Part shown: piece after piece, positions 10,257 to 21,945 of the stretch
Layout of the letters: each line of letters starts with the position of its first letter
How positions within the stretch are numbered: the stretch's first letter is position 1
Assembly (NCBI RefSeq): GCF_022376445.1
Contig: NW_025954967.1
Span: 1 to 64,000 of the forward strand
DNA: 64,000 bases
Direction of reading: 5' to 3'
From: Fomitopsis serialis
Lineage: Eukaryota > Basidiomycota > Agaricomycetes > Polyporales > Fomitopsidaceae
Notes under the pieces: generated by a model
Told to the model about the DNA's origin: nothing
Databases searched by the model: none
The model's input: only the letters and a program-made list of their open reading frames with translations
Position numbers and translations under genes: made by a program

Positions 10257-11842
10257 TTAACTATCGGTCTTTTTCTCCTCTTCCTGCTGTTCGCGCGCTA
10301 GATCCGCCTCGCGACGGGCCTTGCCATCCCCCAGTCCATATCCGATCTGTCGAACGACCAGCCAGGCGGGGAACAAGGAGATGGCCCACATGCCAAAGTT
10401 CAAGTACACCCCGCCGACCGAGGCAAAGATGGGCACACTATTCAGTCCGTACTGCGAATGAATCGCGTCAGCACGGTGTCTTGTGGCGGGTGTGGGTGTG
10501 GGTGTGGGCATGGCTTACGCTAACAGCTTGTGCGGCCGACTCGGTGCCTCGAAGCAACCCGGCGATGCGTACGACCTCGGCCTCGCTGTCGGCGAGGGTG
10601 CCGACGACGAAGTACCTGCGCTGGCATCAGTCCCGTCTCCAATTCTGTGAGACGTTCGCTTACAGATACAAATACTGGACCTGGAAGCCGATGACGAGGA
10701 ACAGGAAGAGCCCGAAGCCTTTGCCAAAGCCCGCGTCGACCCAGTCGTACGTCGGCTGCGTTCTCCGGAACTCGGTGACGAGGATCGTCGCCCAGATCCA
10801 CCACGCGCCCTGCAGGCCGAAGACGGTGAAGAAGGCCCAGCGGGCGCGCGTGTGCAGCCTGAGCTTCGTGCGGTCGAGGAAGGCGCCAAGCAGATTGCCC
10901 GCGATCATGGCGACGATGCCGGAGACGAACGAGCCGAGGGCGCGCACGCGCACGGTGAACCAGAGGGACTGGTAGGTGTATGTGACGGCCTCGGAGTAGA
11001 CGGCCTGCGCGATGAGGGGGGCGATGAGCAGGAAGTTCTTGCTGAAGAAGAGCCTTGTCGTGTCCTTCAGTTCCGCGATGCTGCCGTTCGTGATCTTCAG
11101 CCGGACGGGGACGCCGTCCTTCCGCTGCACCTGCTCTGGCTTGCTCAGCAAGAGACCCGCGAACGGCCCCAGAGCTTGCAGCGCGATGATTATGAGGTAC
11201 ACCTTGTACGAGATGCTGCCGGCCTCGTTTCTCGTTGAGTTGATTCCGAGGTTGATGGCGCCCCCGAGGATCTGTCCGCCGACCCGGAAGCTGAGCCAAA
11301 GCCCCAAGAAGCGGCCCTGATTGTATGGCTCGGGGTACGCCAACGCGATTGCTGCCTCCGACATCCAGAAGACGCCTGCCGACAAGCCACAGAGGGCGGC
11401 ACCGAAGAGGACAAACCACTCGGTGCCATACCTGTTGTTGGTGTACAGCCCGGCGGCGTACGGTACGTATCCCATCGTGCCTATGATGAGCGTCCACTTG
11501 ATCCCGATCGCTTTAACCACGATACTTGAGAGCATGCAGGTGACAACCATAAGACAGAATGTGAGCGCGTTGCCCGCGTTGACCAGGTATGGTTTCTGCG
11601 CCCCTCCCGCTCCGAGGGAGTTCAGAGCGCCCCAGAGGCCCGGAGCCAGCAGGTTGCAGACTCCGAGGATGACGGCGTTGTAGATCGTCGAGCGGTACCA
11701 TTTCGCTGCCATTCATTAATTCATTATGAGCGATCGCGAGATCGACCATAACATGAATAGGCTCACGCTTCACCACCACCTTGGCGTCCGCGCTCCGGAC
11801 CTCGATGTCGGTGGCGTCCAGGTCCTCTTTGAAATCCGCCAT
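10257..11842 (-). CDS. UNC93-like major facilitator transporter
   Basis: Four exons on the minus strand, 11767-11842, 10664-11705, 10519-10615 and 10257-10451, all joined in phase, give 469 residues. A short acidic N-terminus leads into KWYRSTIYNAVILGVCNLLAPGLW and SLGAGG, the signature opening of the fungal UNC93/DUF895 branch. Later landmarks are GIKWTLIIGTMGY, CGLSAGVFWMSEAAI and YNQGRFLGLW. About eleven hydrophobic helices are visible and the C-terminus is a charged cytosolic tail (EQQEEEKKTDS). Fungal members are plasma-membrane or organelle transporters of mostly unknown substrate. Introns are 61, 48 and 67 nt; the last contains a short GGGTGT repeat. Several long frames on other strands across this gene are artefacts of its GC-rich codon use. 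Confidence 0.85.
10488..10508. repeat. Short (GGGTGT)n tract
   Basis: About three and a half units lie inside the last intron of the UNC93-like gene. No function is assigned. Confidence 0.7.
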
Positions 11843-12112
11843 CGCTGGGTCCGTTATCGAGGTGCTGTCTCGGTCAGTGCAAGATTTTGCGGACTCGGGT
11901 CAGGCTTAAAGGTAATCGTGCAAACCTTCCGAAAGCGCCGTAAAGAGCCGGAAAGGCGCTCGTCTCGTATCGCGTCACATTCAATGCCCATCCCCAGTAT
12001 GTCCTTCGCGGCTCAATGGCTATGGTGATGGCGGGCTACATTTGTTTGGCGGGCTCATGCTGCAGGTACATTCAACAGTCAGTCCATACACAGCGACCGT
12101 CCGGGAGAGCTC

Positions 12113-13057
12113 TTACCTCAGATGTTCAAACGACCACGGATATTGAACCGTGTCCCAGCGACGTCTTGCCGCAGCAGCGATTCTCACTGCGAGGCCGCCG
12201 TTGATTATCTGTAGAACTCTGAAGTGACGTCGAAGAGGAGCTTGTGAGAGTATTGTGAGAGTAGATAGCAAAGTGTTGCCACGGTCAGACGCGCGTTGGC
12301 GTGACGTCGAAAGAAATCGCAACTCAGGCCCAGCGCTTCCATCATTGAAGCTCAGAATTGGGTCAAGATGTCGATTCCACCCCACAGACCGGCTATGATA
12401 GGCAATTCTGTAGGCGGGTCGCCCGGACGCCCGGAAGGAACGCAGGTCAATGATGAAATGCGCACCTTCCTCAAACCTTCCTGTTGGCTTTCTTAGAACC
12501 AGCCTGAGGGCCGCCGTAAGATCGACGCATGGATTATGCTCCGCAGTAAGGCAACAGAGACTGGCTAGGATGCATCGTGACTGTTCTGCGTTATTGGGCG
12601 CGAGGCCAATGACTCCTTGATTGACGAGTCCAACTCGCACCGGAACCAATTAGCGATGACGTCCAGGCATCTCAGGCAAGACGGACCATGCGGAGCCGCA
12701 CGCCCAGACAGGTAGACCACGACCAATTGCAAGCATATGGATCCACTTCATGGGCAAGCCGAGCGCGGACGAGCTCGAATGCAGCGAGTTGCAAGATCGA
12801 CGGGGCCTAACGACAGTGTCAGCCGGAAAGAGAACTGATATTGAATCTTCGCACCGAGTAATGATGGGTAGTCCGAGTCTTCCGCTCAGAGCTATGAGTC
12901 CACATAGTGAACGAACCGCCCAGTTGTTCTCTCCACCATATGGCTTGCTGATCTTTTGGGCGTACTCGTCACGCAGCGGACCCTGTCCGCCACGATCGCT
13001 AGCAATTTTGAATGTCTTCTTCGTGGTGCATCTGCCAGAGGCTCCTGATGCGTTCAC
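12113..13057 (-). pseudogene. Coding-like stretch broken by one stop codon, unidentified
   Basis: On the minus strand two frames, 12650-13057 and 12113-12649, are the same reading frame separated by a single stop at about 12650-12652. Together they would make roughly 313 codons. A further coding-like piece (MSNPRPQVICGARPTAV..., 13096-13377) lies upstream in another frame. I recognise no domain. It may be an old decayed gene or chance open sequence; the length without stops on one strand is the only argument for coding. Confidence 0.25.
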
Positions 13058-13059
13058 GG

Positions 13060-14576
13060 GTGCGCCTTGCGTGTCCGATGAAAGCCGGCATGGGTTCAGT
13101 GCGCATCGTCAGTCGATCTCCACCTTCCTCCGCGTCTGTATCTGAATTCAAGCTGATGCTGCTGCTCGTCAGAGGGGCATCCACGCTCTGAAGTCAGCAA
13201 ATTGAAGCACGGCATTGAGGGGAAGCGCGGTACGTATGGCAAACTGGTTGAATAAGTCAACGCTGGAATCGCCAAGATGCTGCGTAGTTTGAGGAAGAGC
13301 TCGTGCGTCTCGCACAGAGGGGCGGTGACGGCGGTCGGTCGAGCACCACATATGACCTGGGGACGAGGGTTAGACATGCCATGGACCGGTACGAGTGACT
13401 CACCCCAGCCCTCGATCCCTCACCAATCAATCCCGCGTCGTTCGTGAATGCTTGTGAGCAAGGCTAAATGGGCTTTGAAGTTCAAAACGGGTGATTTTTT
13501 CATTTCGCTAGTACTCTGACATGGAGCTTCATTGAGCTTCAGAGCAAGAAAACTGCGGTCCAATTGTATCAGTCAACACTTGGCCAATTGCGAGGAAATT
13601 GGCGTGAATAGCCACGAGGCGATGTGCCCGGGCCACTGAGATGACAGCAAGGAGCGGACGTCTGGGGAGAAGAGTAATGATGGGCCACCAAGCTTTGGCA
13701 TTGGGAGAGCGTTCATGAACGTTGATACCTCGGAAAGAGATGTGTCGCTTTCGCTGCAAGTGCTCACCGCGTAGTTGACCGTCTCATCCAATATGGCCGT
13801 GCACAAGGACTCTGGCAATCGGACGGAGCGAGGCTCGAGCATATGCGGCTACTAAGTTGAACGTTCAAGACCGTGACGCTGGCCCGGGGCGCAGCAGCGG
13901 CGCCACAAAACGTCCCATTTAGGCAAGTGTGCACAGGTCAATCGGAATCAGATCTGGTATATAACCGTCTCCGCGACCAGCGGCAGCACGAGTTGACTTC
14001 AGACGTCCGAGTCAAGCCTCAAGCTCAAGGCCTCAAACGTGGACTGCCACGGCCCACAGTCTCGCAGGCATCATTTACCCCGTCACCCGTCTTCTGGCAG
14101 CCCAGTGCAGGTAGCACAACAATCAAAGTCAATATCGGAGGTGTGAAGAGGCGCGTGCTCGGAAGACGCTGTTTTGGTGCACCATTGGTGGACTTCTCGA
14201 AGCACGACGGCATTGACACCTCCGTGGGTCTTAGTACTAGTAGCGCAGCGGATGATGCAAGGTGCGATCACCAGGTGCGGCGTAGCCTGACGTTCTGTGT
14301 CAGTACATATCAGGTTGGTCCGAATGCATCGCGTAGGTGTCATGCCAGTGCTCATCCTGCTGTCTCCAGGTTACCGAATTGTGGCCTCGATGGACCAACC
14401 AAGTACAGTAGCACTAGCCATCGTTGCAGGGCGCGTCGTGCAAGCCTTCTCTGCATTAAACATCTCTGCAATAATTAGACCTCGTACTGTGTCTCATCAT
14501 TCTGTCGTAGCCTAAGTAGCCTGAGTCTTTTTACGTCCATGCTGTTCCGGATATACGGTCACAGCGCGCTCAGCGC
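13060..14576. other. Intergenic, no supported gene
   Basis: There are small frames on both strands (the longest about 200 codons at 13873-14478, plus strand) with no domain, signal peptide or convincing introns. I see nothing assignable. Confidence 0.35.
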
Positions 14577-16561
14577 TCATGAAAGCGCAGTGCAGTTAAA
14601 GTCAAGCTATGCAACGCGTACTCCATCAGCCCATGAATGACCACGGGCGGTGGTCCGACACGTACCTCGTTCAAGGTTGCGATGTTCGCGCAGACGTACG
14701 TCGCGGTGCCGTTCGGCGCGGTCAACTGCGTGCCAGTCGCCGTGATGTCCTCGCATTCGGCTGAGCACTCCAGGTCGACGACGACGCTGCCCTCTTCGCC
14801 GGACGAGGTCCCCGTCACATTGATGTCTACGAGATTGGAGGTGAAGAACTGCGCGGGAGTGAAGGGTTATTTGAACGTACAGTGGACATCGGAGATAGAG
14901 AGGGTACTTGGGTACTCCTCACAGGTGTCCGCAGGCGTCGAGTAGCACTGGAACAAAGACTTATTAGCTTCAGTCACGCTCACTAGTAAGGATATCATAC
15001 CTGGTTGAGATACATCGGGTTGTCGACGTTGTACACTGCAACGGCACGATGAGACATGATTGGGCCTACACTTTAGCACTCACCGTAGAAGTTTTGGAAG
15101 GTGATGTTCCTCACGTATCCACTGCCGCCACCCGCGGTACTATCTGTGTAAATGGTTGAGAAGCGCCCTTGGAAAGAGTCGACGAAAGTGATACGTACTG
15201 GCGTAGGGGCTACCACCGAACACTTTGATGCGTGCACCGTTCTCCGCGTTACGCATTGTGATGTTGTTCACGAACACATTTGCGACGATGTCGGTCTCGC
15301 CCGCGTACTAAGAGGCAACAGATTATATTCATTGTTTTGTATCCGAACAATTGCACAACGCACCTGCCCGAGACTGCCGACGGAAATGCCGTGCGAGCCA
15401 TTGCACCACATGTTCTGCACGATCATATTGGTCGAATTTGGCTTGAATGCTGAATCGAATCTCAGAATCGAAAGCGTAGTTAACTGGACTATCCGGTCTG
15501 CTTACAGACACAATCATCGTCGTTGTTGACAGTGGAGTCTTGAATAGTGACATACGAGGACCTATATATGTCCCACCCATCTAGACGCGTCTTCAGTCAT
15601 AGTATCCACTGTTTGTTGGTATTGGACCTACCTGAGTTTGCCGTCGGAGCACTTGAATACGACACCGAGCTGATGCTGAGGGTTCTGTAAGTGAACGAGC
15701 TCTTTGATGGGGAATACAGAAGGCAACGGACTTGATACGGCTGTAAGTAACATTTGTACTTTGATACACAAACTAAGAACGGAAAGTGAGTGGATTACGG
15801 GTATTTACTCTGCCCATCCTTACGTTGTTCTATGCACGCCATCAGTGTACTGTATCAGAAGCAAACGCACACGATTGAACGTACCCAGAACGGGGAGCCA
15901 ATCTCCGTGATATCCTCAACTATGACGTGCGATGCATTCCCGACGGTAAGTGGAATCGGCCGGGCGAAGGTCCTAGACGAGCCGCCAGCAGTACCCGAGT
16001 TCTAGTCCGAGAACCAGTTAGTTCCTCTTGCAGCATGCGAGATGATGCATACATTACCCCAGTGGTATTGAACGTGTCCCACCATACTTGCCCGTTGCCA
16101 TCAATCGTACCGCCGCCGTAGAGGTGAATATACTCTCCGGACAAGAACCAGAAAGTTGTCCTGTAGAAAGGTCAGTTGAGAGACTGCATTACGAAGTACA
16201 TACGTACGCATTCTGGAAAGTCAAATACAGACTGTTCGGGGACCAGTAAGCGATGTTAGGCGTGTATTGCACTGTAGCATGTGTCCATGTAAGGACGTCA
16301 ATGCGTACGACCGACAAATCATTGCTTACCTGTCCCGCTCAAGACAATGTCAACATGACTCAGACCCTCGGCCAAGAGCAAGGTGTTGACACTGTAGTAT
16401 CCGTCGAGGATGATTGCTGCATTGTTCGAGCACTCCTCGAACGCGGCATTGATGTTCGGTCCGTCATCCTGTCCTCCACCAAGGGGCTTGACCGCGCAAA
16501 CGGTGTCCCATGCGAGCGCGCTCGCAGCGAGAGATATGAGTGTCAGCGCCGCTTTGAGCAT
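14577..16561 (-). CDS. Secreted GH28 family glycosidase, copy A, with altered active-site motifs
   Basis: Fourteen exons on the minus strand, 16330-16561, 16208-16271, 16058-16160, 15885-16001, 15732-15772, 15632-15675, 15506-15580, 15364-15449, 15199-15307, 15084-15143, 15001-15035, 14881-14947, 14666-14826 and 14577-14606, give 407 residues. A signal peptide ([17 protein letters not shown]) precedes a right-handed beta-helix of the polygalacturonase superfamily that hydrolyses pectic polymers outside the cell. GH28 landmarks are [34 protein letters not shown] (site III) and [10 protein letters not shown] (site IV, RIK). Site I reads NSDG instead of the usual NTDG, and site II reads NNDDDC where copy B has NNGDDC. 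Both Asp pairs survive, but the Gly before them is lost. The donor at the end of exon 5 (GTCCGT) is weak. Confidence 0.87.
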
Positions 16562-17411
16562 AGTGGATACCTCAGCAGACAACGCGTCGGAAGGGCGAGG
16601 ATGCAGGTCGGTCCCTCCTCGACGAGATGTGCTATTTATTCATTGTGAATGAAGGCCCCTACTGTCACGCGGATCCCCATGACGGGACTGCCGTATACCA
16701 TGAGAGCGCTCATCGAGCGGCCCGCGCAGGGGTTGGACGACGAGGACCGTGGTAGCGCGAAGGATCCCCTGCACGCCCAGCCGGACTAATGTGTGCGAAG
16801 CAGTGGAATGCAGCGGGAATGCAGCGGCCCGGGCGCGTCGCGTCGCCGTCACGTGGGGACATGTCCCTGTGCAACACGTCCCAGGACCCAGGACCAACGC
16901 GTAGCAGCAAACATTGCTCATCTGCATTGTCACAATCACTGCGTACCACAGGTTTGCTCAGGTGTGTGTTGACATAAGCTGTGGCTCAGCGCCTGGCTTG
17001 TGGGCACGCCCCATGTCAAGGTGACAAGGTCAGCTGAGTGATCTTGCGGCGCAATTGGTCCAGCCGAGCCTGTGCGGATTCTGAGCCCCTAGTAGTGATC
17101 AGTGTCAGCTCACCCTACGAGCGGGGCGCACAAAATCCAGCGACTCACGCTGTGTTTGAGCCAAAAGGTTGCTCCTTGGACGAGGCGGAGCCCTCCGAGA
17201 GGGATACGCTGGGAGATTGTCCGGAATCTCCGAGTAGGCACACTCAATGAAGTGACTGGTTTCATATCACTCTCCTCCACTTATTCTAGGCAGCAGTGAG
17301 GAAGGACACGCATCAATCAACGCGGACATGACACCACTTCAAACCCGGATCCGCGATCCTTGTCATGCCGAGGCTGCTACGGTGCTACACGCCGACGGCA
17401 ATACATCAGCC

Positions 17412-19374
17412 TTAGCTCGCCGGGGCAGTACAGTTGAAGCCCAACTGTGCAAGACAGTCAGTTGGCAATCTCGTGTAGACCCCGATAGCACAACCTACCT
17501 CGTTCTCACTCGCGATGTTCTGGCAAACATACGTAGCCGGCCCCTTCGGCGACGTTATGTCGATACCACTCGCGGTGATGTCTTCACATTCCTGCGAACA
17601 TTCTAGGTCCACGACGACGGTCCCTTCATCTCCAGACGATGTTCCCGTCACATTTGAGTCTGCGCGATGCGACGTGACTACATGAGCATAATGGTTTGAT
17701 GAAGGCGCCTACAGTGTATATCCGAGATGGAGAGCTGACTTGGGTATTCAGCGCAGACAGAAGCGTCTGTCTCGTAGCACTAGATGAAGGTATCAGGCTT
17801 GCGTGGGTGTGTTGTGACATAGTGGCGGCTGACCTGATCAATAACGACCGGGTCGTCGACGACATAAACTTTCAGGAGGATTCAACGTCGACGGCATACG
17901 ATCGATGGTTTGAGTACCCTACCGTAGAAGTCCTCGAACGTCACGTTCCTGACGTAGCCCGTACCTCCACCAGCCGTGCTGTCTGTAATACCGTTGCGCA
18001 CATGTAGCGATGCAATCGAAATGGGAGGAATTGAACTACTTACTCGCGTCAGGGCTACCGCCAAAGACCTTGATACGAGCGCCATTCTCAGCGTAACGCA
18101 TAGTGATGTTCTTGACGAAGACGTTTGCGACGATGTCGGTCTCACCAGCGTACTGGCCAAGGCTACCGATGGAGATGCCATGAGAGCCGTTGCACCACAG
18201 GTTGGTCACAATAATCTCGGTAGCGTTCGGTTTCAGGGCTGCCAGACGTACGTTCAATGAGATGCTCAGCACCGACAGACGGAGGACTTACAGACACAAT
18301 CGTCACCGTTATTGATTGTGGAGTCAGTGATGGTGACCTGAGAGGAACGGTAGATGTCCCATCCATCTACGAAGTGAGACCATTCAGTAGACGTTCAACT
18401 GGTGTCAAGAAATGGGTTTACCGGTGTTCTTAGCTGGCGCGCTGGAGTATGAGAAGGAATCGATACTAGTGTGACACATCAGGAGCAGTAGAACCAGTTG
18501 CGGTCTATAACATACTAGATGTTTCGATACGTGATGTTCGTGCTTTGGTACACGAACTGCTCGCACGCATTGGTCAGTCTCACTTGGGAACCATTTGACG
18601 GAGCTCATACATTGTTCTAAACATGAACACGAGTTTCAAGCTGAAATTAGTGACGGCGATGAAACAACAGATACACTACTTGCCCAGTTCGGCGACTGCC
18701 ACTGCGTGATGTTCTCAACGACAACATTCGAGGCGTTGCCAACCGTCAGAGGTATGGGGCGCGCAAATGACCGCGTGGAAGCCCCTGCCGTTGCAGAATC
18801 CTACGGTGATGATATGTCAGCTTGGCTTTCGGATAACATCGGAGAGAACTTACTCCGGTAATGTTGAACGTGTCGTACCAGACCTGACCGTTGCCATCGA
18901 TGGTTCCTCCTCCGTAGAGGTGAATATCGTCACCTGAGAGGAACCAGAATGTCGTCCTACGCGGTACCAGCAGGTTAGCTTGTGATACTGGTAACACATT
19001 TGAGCATTAGATGACGTACGCATTCTGGAATGTCAAGTAAAGACTATTCGGAGACCAATATGCGATGTCGGGAGTGTATTGCACTGCAGTGAGGGTTAGA
19101 CTGGAGTCTTCATACAGAAGTGTCCATGCGATCAATGCTGACCTGTTCCGCTTAGCAAGATGTCCACATGACTGAGGCCCTCGGTCAGAAGTAGAGTGTT
19201 CACGCTGTAGTAGCCATCCAAGACGATCGTGGCTTCGGACGCACACTCTGCGAAGACACTATTGATATTCGGGCCATCGTCTTGACCGCCGCCAAGTGGC
19301 GTTACTCTGCACACCTTCTCGTACGCAGAGGCTATGGCGACGAGCAAGAGTAATGCCGTCAGGATCGTAAACAT
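17412..19374 (-). CDS. Secreted GH28 family glycosidase, copy B
   Basis: Thirteen exons on the minus strand, 19143-19374, 19020-19083, 18854-18956, 18684-18800, 18516-18556, 18422-18465, 18292-18366, 18044-18238, 17923-17982, 17834-17868, 17713-17779, 17499-17659 and 17412-17444, give 408 residues. A signal peptide ([17 protein letters not shown]) is followed by the GH28 beta-helix with all four canonical sites: [20 protein letters not shown] and ARIKVFGG. It should be an active pectin-degrading exo- or endo-hydrolase. Exon lengths match copy A almost one for one, so the pair is a tandem duplication, head to tail, 850 bases apart. Two differences: the intron separating GSLGQ from YAGETD in copy A is absent here, and intron 4 has a GC donor (TGG|GCAAGT) where copy A has GT. 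The acceptor before exon 10 is a poor AAG. Confidence 0.92.
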
Positions 19375-19446
19375 CTTGTGTGATCACCGTCGACTCTGCA
19401 GATGCAGCAGCCTTGAATGGCGACAGCACGCGCGGACGCACTGCCA

Positions 19447-19453
19447 ATTTATA
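19447..19453 (-). promoter_or_regulatory. TATA box of GH28 copy B
   Basis: On the minus strand CCTATAAATTGG lies 73 bases before the start codon at 19374, a usual distance for a fungal TATA element. Inferred from motif and position only. Confidence 0.55.
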
Positions 19454-19859
19454 GGGTTTCTTATTGTAATATTACGCGAGGCGGGCCGCGATGGATACCA
19501 CATCACAGATGTGTGGGAGCATATCCTCACTGAGTAAAAACTATCAATGGCCAGCAGCTTCGCTGTGAGAGGAAGGCTACCAGGCGGTCCGGCGGAGAGC
19601 ATGTTGTCTGGGTCATGAGATCAAAGCTTGCCAGACCGTTACAGGAGTTGGAAGCTAACCGGGTGAGCATCGATGAGTGTAAATATGGTGGTAGAGAAGA
19701 GAGAAATGCCGGTAGGAAAGTTGAAGTACAGCGGGTTTGAGTCTTGGGAGCTGAATCACGTGAAGCCTATTCCGCCTCGACGCCACCGACCGCATCGCGC
19801 GTGTAAGGCGGCGACCCTTCGCGTTCGACCACTACAACCGTCTGCCGGCCTTGCAAACC

Positions 19860-20357
19860 ATGGCCACACTGCAGGGCTATGTTGACCGTAAGTTGCACTA
19901 CATGCGCCGCTTTCATTCTGAATCATCAGTTGTGAAGTGGTCGAAGGAACGTCGTCTCATTCACTCTCCGCTTCTCAGATCGCGTTCTCCTCATTCTGCA
20001 GGATGGACGCGCCATAGTGGTGCGTGTCTTACCTGCATTGTCGTTTGACTCACGTTAATCATGATATGTCTATTCTCCGGCGTCCAGGGTGTCATGGCTG
20101 GTTACGACCAAAAATCAAACGTCGTCCTCTCCGACTCGAAAGAGCGCGTATACAGCATGGACGACGGCGTAGAAGAGATACCGCTGGGCTTGTATCTTGT
20201 GAAGGGCGATCAAATGTATGTGTTCTCATCTCTATCTCTTCACTGCTAACAGAGGCGCCACTGTAGAGTTCTCATCGGCGAGCTCGACGAAGCCCTTGAG
20301 CAATCAGTTGACCTATCCACGATTCGAGCCGAACCTCTCCCTCCTATTCGATACTAA
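19860..20357 (+). CDS. LSM8: LSM8, U6 snRNA-associated Sm-like protein
   Basis: Four exons, 19860-19887, 19979-20019, 20088-20215 and 20267-20357, give 95 residues, exactly the family length. The Sm fold is plain: Sm1 motif HRVLLILQDGRAIVGVMAGY with NVVLSDSKERVY, then Sm2 motif LGLYLVKGDQIVLIGELDE. The C-terminus VDLSTIRAEPLPPIRY is diagnostic for LSM8 rather than other Lsm proteins. LSM8 is the subunit that defines the nuclear Lsm2-8 ring, which binds the 3' end of U6 snRNA in splicing. All introns are GT-AG and 51-91 nt. The start is fixed by the first exon, which carries only nine full codons (MATLQGYVD) but matches the family N-terminus. Confidence 0.95.
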
Positions 20358-21163
20358 ACCGCCGAAATGACCTTCTTATGGGACTCGGGAAAACACATAA
20401 TCGCCCCAGCTGCATGTCATGCATTGCGCCTCCCGCATAGGGCGCGCCATGTACATCTATGGGCGTCCTAGAGCGGCGGCGCCAACGCCGGTGCCGGGAT
20501 GCTGGGAGGATCACTCGCTTGCGAACGCGGATGGTTGAGAATGGGCGGACCCCATCAACGTGTCGCATTCGGTCGCTGAATTCCAAAGCATGTAGTACGA
20601 AGTGGACACGAGTGAATGAATACACACGTTCGGCACGGCCGATACAGCTATTGGGACTGTTTCAGTGCCTGTCAAAAAGATGGGTTGAATGGTTGCGTGC
20701 AATCGGAATGCAGTCCGTCAAATGTCTGAGCTCCCCAGTCGTAATCGTATTTCGTCATGAAAGTCGTCAAGAACTACAAGCTACCGCAAGTTACTGATCA
20801 ATGTAAACTTCCTCAATCGAGCTCGTCTTCAATGGATCGCCCACAAAACGCAAAGCCAGTGTGGCACGCAGGGATGTTCGCCCTAGAAACAGTCACGGTC
20901 AGTTCAGTAGTTGCAGAACATCCCCAGACCGATCGGAGGACGTACGCTGCCTTCGAGAAGACCACGAACGGGGAGCGCTTGTACCTGTTGGCTACAACCC
21001 CGATTCTCAGCCTGTTCAGGTTGACGGGCTCCCTGTACAAAGTTGTCAGCTTCACGCTTCAGTCGCTACAACAGTGATATAATCTACCTGCGAGAGAGCA
21101 ACATGTCGTCCTCATCACGGGCGTAGAAGCTCTCAACCATATCCGCTGACCGGCGGTTCCTAT
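20358..21163. other. Intergenic, no supported gene
   Basis: Overlapping frames occur on both strands around 20757-21082, each of about 80-106 codons, with no family I recognise. None has a signal peptide or a clear splice structure. Confidence 0.35.
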
Positions 21164-21370
21164 TCATACGCACTCAGTTTTCGCATCGTCTTCAAGATAC
21201 GAGACGGACTCACTGTAAGGCACGCGCAGCGATGCCGAACTCGGTCCCGCTTCAAGTGTTCCGTTTAGATTCATCTGAACGGACTGGAATGCAGATACAT
21301 ACATTGGGAGTGCAACAGCCGGACCGGTAGCGGCAAGGAGAGCAACAGCGACGACAGCAGAGGAACGCAT
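21164..21370 (-). CDS. Possible small secreted protein
   Basis: A 68-codon frame starts MRSSAVVAVALLAATGPAVA, a good signal peptide with a cleavable Ala-x-Ala end, followed by about 48 mostly polar residues including one N-glycosylation site (NGT) and a single Cys near the C-terminus. I know no family for it. A TATAAAAG string on the minus strand near 21600 could serve it if there is a long leader or an unseen first exon. The 3' end may also continue through an intron. It could equally be chance. Confidence 0.3.
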   Translation of the reverse strand: MRSSAVVAVALLAATGPAVALPMYVSAFQSVQMNLNGTLEAGPSSASLRVPYSESVSYLEDDAKTECV

Positions 21371-21945
21371 CGTAGACCAGTCGTGAAGTAGCAAAATAAG
21401 TCGTTGACGAAGGTGAAAGTGAGTAGCGTGACGAAATATAGATTAAAACGAAACAAGCAAGGCTAGAGAGCAAACGCGGCTTTCAGACGACCACCGGATT
21501 GCAGTAGGGATGGGGTACTCACTAGCCAGTACCTGTACCCGTGAACTTGGCTCGAAGAAGATGAGGAGCTCAAGCACGAACGGACGCGGCGGTCGCGCTT
21601 TTATAACACAGCCCATACGTTGATAGGCGCCCATTCAACATTGTTGCGCCCGGCAACAGCAGTTATGGCGCCCAGGCAACAACACAGCGCTGACACTGCT
21701 CTGGACCGAATAGGACAAATCTGCTGAGACGTGATGTCAAGATCTGCAGTCCGGTTACACTGAATCTGTGTGAGGCTGCCAACAAGATAGTATATCGCCG
21801 AGCACAGCAAAGTTACTAGCATAGCGTAGTGTAGGGCAGAGTGTGAACCTCAACCAGCAATGCATCGAGCGAGAGCAAAGGCACTGGCTATAGATGAGAG
21901 GATGAGGCTGCTGCTGGACGTGACCTAAAGGTATAGTGATACCAA

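Noticed and set aside
10520..11497. 325-codon minus-strand frame rich in Arg and His
   Set aside because: A frame-shifted shadow of the UNC93-like gene; the true frame has transmembrane helices and conserved motifs.
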